DNA of 14,592 nucleotides from Clostridia bacterium (lineage in GTDB: Bacteria > Bacillota > Clostridia > UMGS1883): positions 1 to 14,592 of the forward strand of contig JAFUJG010000219.1 in the NCBI GenBank assembly GCA_017468215.1. Reading direction: 5' to 3'. The notes beneath the pieces are model-generated. The model did no database searches. It was not told the origin of the DNA and saw only the letters and a program-made list of their open reading frames with translations. Positions 12,961 to 14,592 of the stretch are shown in pieces (position 1 is the stretch's first letter; every line of letters begins with the position of its first letter). Both the position numbers and the translations under genes were made by a program.

Positions 12961-14592
12961 ATGGCAAAAATTAAAAATGTTAATGTAATGCATCTTTTAC
13001 TGATGCTATTTGCTTTTTTTGTGCCCACACTGGGCTCTGCTACTGAAAAACGTGCCATTGTGTACATTTCTCTCTGCGTGGCTTTTCTGTGCATAGGATA
13101 TGTTATTTTAAAAAATAAACGCATTGTGCTTACGAAAAGCTTTATTATGTTTATATCCCTTTCCTGCTACACCTTTTTACAGATGATATGGGTCAGCGAT
13201 AAAGGATGCCAGTTTACACTTGGTGCACTTTTCCTTATGTGTGCGGCAGGTGCGCTTTCGATATGTGAGTACAAAAGGCAGGTCGGATACGACAACGCCT
13301 GCGAAATTTTAAAAAGGCTGGTATTTTCGGCTGCACTTTTGTATGCAGTTACAGCATTGCTCTGGCAGATTTTTATCGAAAGCTCCTTTATAGCTTGCAG
13401 GATGGATTTTTTAAACGGAAGTGCAACCGCTACGGCATGCGTTATGATTGCAGGCATGATTGCTATGCTCAGCTTGTTCGGCATTAAGAAGAACAAGCCC
13501 TGGGTATACGCCGCCTTTGCTCTTATGCTATATGTTTTTATAATGACAAAGAGCCTGCTGGGGTATCTTGCAGCGGCAGTGATTGTGTTTGTATATTTTA
13601 TGAAACACAAGCATAAAAGGTCAGAGGCGTTTGCTGCACTTGTGGTAGTTGCAGTGTTGTCACTTTTCAATGTTGGTGCATTTATTGCAGATATGATAAA
13701 TAACCGTGAAAAGCTTAATGCTGCAATTAAAGGTCTTGTTAGTATTTTCGGCGTGGGCTGTGGCGGATACAATGCTGCAAACAGCATAATAGACAAGGCA
13801 TATGAGGGCTATGCGACACTTACAGGGCTTATGATGGAAGCCTTTGGCGTTATCGGTGCAGCTTTAGTGCTGTTGTGGGTTGTATATTCGGTATTTGTAT
13901 ACAAAAAAACACACTCCTTTACAGACTTTGTAATGGTTGTGTTTGTTGTTGCACTTATGCTTTCTTCATCTGCGGCGGCAGTTTTTATGCTTCCTGCCAT
14001 AGGCATGTATTATGCTCTGAAGGAGGATTATCCGGCTACGCTGCATCTTCCGGGGTGGATTAGCGTTATATGTATACTGCTGTGTGCACTTTTTGCTGTT
14101 CCGTCAATAGCTTCTGTTCCGTATGCTTTAGCACAGAACGCCTTTGATATGGGCAAGTACGAAAAAAGTGCAAGCCTTTATCAGGCAGGTGCCACACTGG
14201 AAATGTTCAACTCCCACGGCTGGGAAAAGGCATATGAAGCAGAGGTTAAAGCATTTAACGAGACAGGTATTGCCCCCGACAGACACTCATACATTGACAA
14301 TGCTATAAAATTTAACTCCAAAAATTACGAATATAAACGCCTGAAAGCAGAGGTTTATACCTCCGACGGTGATTATCAGGCGGCACTTGACATCTGGAGT
14401 GGTATCATAACAAGATATGACAGGGAATATCTTTATCCTGCATATGCACAAAAAATTCTTGACGTTATGAAAAACTGTCCGTTGGGGCTTGAAAGGATGG
14501 AGGAGCTGTATGCTCTGCTTAACGAGTACGGGGCAAAAGCGCAGGATAAAAACGTAATACTCCTGGTTAATAACATTATTACAAAAAGCCAG
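12961..14592 (+). CDS. O-antigen ligase/polymerase-like multi-spanning membrane protein with TPR-like C-terminus; 3' truncated by window edge
   Basis: No stop codon occurs from ATG 12961 to the window end (544 codons). AAGGAGGG (12946-12953) lies seven bases before the ATG, which decides the start. About twelve hydrophobic segments fill residues 8-385. A larger loop near 250-285 contains FGVGCGGYNAAN (263-274) and then THE-like spacing to MMEAFGVIGA (291-300). The pattern G-x-G-x-G-x(n)-E-x-G-x-x-G just before a late membrane helix is typical of Wzy/WaaL (O-antigen ligase-like) proteins. After about residue 385 the protein is soluble and helical, with TPR-like units (ALAQNAFDMGKYEKSASLYQAG, read as two abutting parts at 389-410; AEVYTSDGDYQAALDIWSGI at 463-483). 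Members join or transfer lipid-linked sugars in surface polysaccharide or glycoprotein assembly. No glycosyltransferase genes are visible beside it, so substrate and role stay open. The family call is by pattern only. Confidence 0.55.
   Translation, partial: MAKIKNVNVMHLLLMLFAFFVPTLGSATEKRAIVYISLCVAFLCIGYVILKNKRIVLTKSFIMFISLSCYTFLQMIWVSDKGCQFTLGALFLMCAAGALSICEYKRQVGYDNACEILKRLVFSAALLYAVTALLWQIFIESSFIACRMDFLNGSATATACVMIAGMIAMLSLFGIKKNKPWVYAAFALMLYVFIMTKSLLGYLAAAVIVFVYFMKHKHKRSEAFAALVVVAVLSLFNVGAFIADMINNREKLNAAIKGLVSIFGVGCGGYNAANSIIDKAYEGYATLTGLMMEAFGVIGAALVLLWVVYSVFVYKKTHSFTDFVMVVFVVALMLSSSAAAVFMLPAIGMYYALKEDYPATLHLPGWISVICILLCALFAVPSIASVPYALAQNAFDMGKYEKSASLYQAGATLEMFNSHGWEKAYEAEVKAFNETGIAPDRHSYIDNAIKFNSKNYEYKRLKAEVYTSDGDYQAALDIWSGIITRYDREYLYPAYAQKILDVMKNCPLGLERMEELYALLNEYGAKAQDKNVILLVNNIITKSQ

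Noticed and set aside
13167..13796. 209-codon minus-strand open frame opposite the ligase-like gene
   Set aside because: The plus frame is open for 544 codons with a strong ribosome site and membrane-protein composition. The minus frame lacks a start signal and reads as the complement of hydrophobic codons.

Overview
The window reads as chromosomal DNA of a low-to-moderate GC, Gram-positive, endospore-forming Firmicute, most likely of class Clostridia. The sporulation genes spoIIID, spoVAC and spoVAD, strong AGGAGG-type ribosome binding sites, a lipoprotein PstS, a Clostridia-style PhoR and intrinsic terminators all point this way. I cannot name genus or species. There is no rRNA, tRNA, CRISPR array, insertion sequence or phage gene, and gene density is high.

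Layout. (1) 1-1064, +: the 3' end of a Clp ATPase (ClpC/ClpE type), closed by a terminator. (2) 1095-7548, +: a complete phosphate-starvation unit, pstS-pstC-pstA-pstB-phoU-phoP-phoR. It is preceded by a promoter overlapped by 11-bp-spaced PhoP-box-like repeats and ends in a strong terminator. The cassette encodes the ABC importer, its PhoU brake and the PhoP/PhoR two-component pair. The repeats suggest PhoP activates its own operon. (3) 7596-9409: a sporulation island. spoIIID (+, mother-cell regulator) meets spoVAC-spoVAD (-, forespore dipicolinate-uptake proteins) tail to tail, with two bases between the stop codons. The usual third gene, spoVAE, is absent here. (4) 9414-10788, -: a single GH27 (alpha-galactosidase-like) gene with its own promoter and terminator. 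(5) 10825-12932, +: two single-gene units for membrane proteins, a hemolysin-III/PAQR protein and a CNNM-CBS-CorC protein (possible Mg/Co transporter), each with a good sigma-A promoter. (6) 12961-14592, +: a gene running off the right edge, encoding a multi-spanning protein of probable O-antigen-ligase/Wzy type with a TPR-like C-terminal part.

Most of the window is ordinary core genome. I do not see a convincing new multi-gene system. The points most worth a second look are the phased Pho-box array at pstS, the tail-to-tail spoIIID/spoVAD junction joining genes expected in opposite sporulation compartments, the missing spoVAE, residue departures in the hemolysin-III and CNNM proteins, and the unassigned polymerase/ligase-like protein at the right edge.
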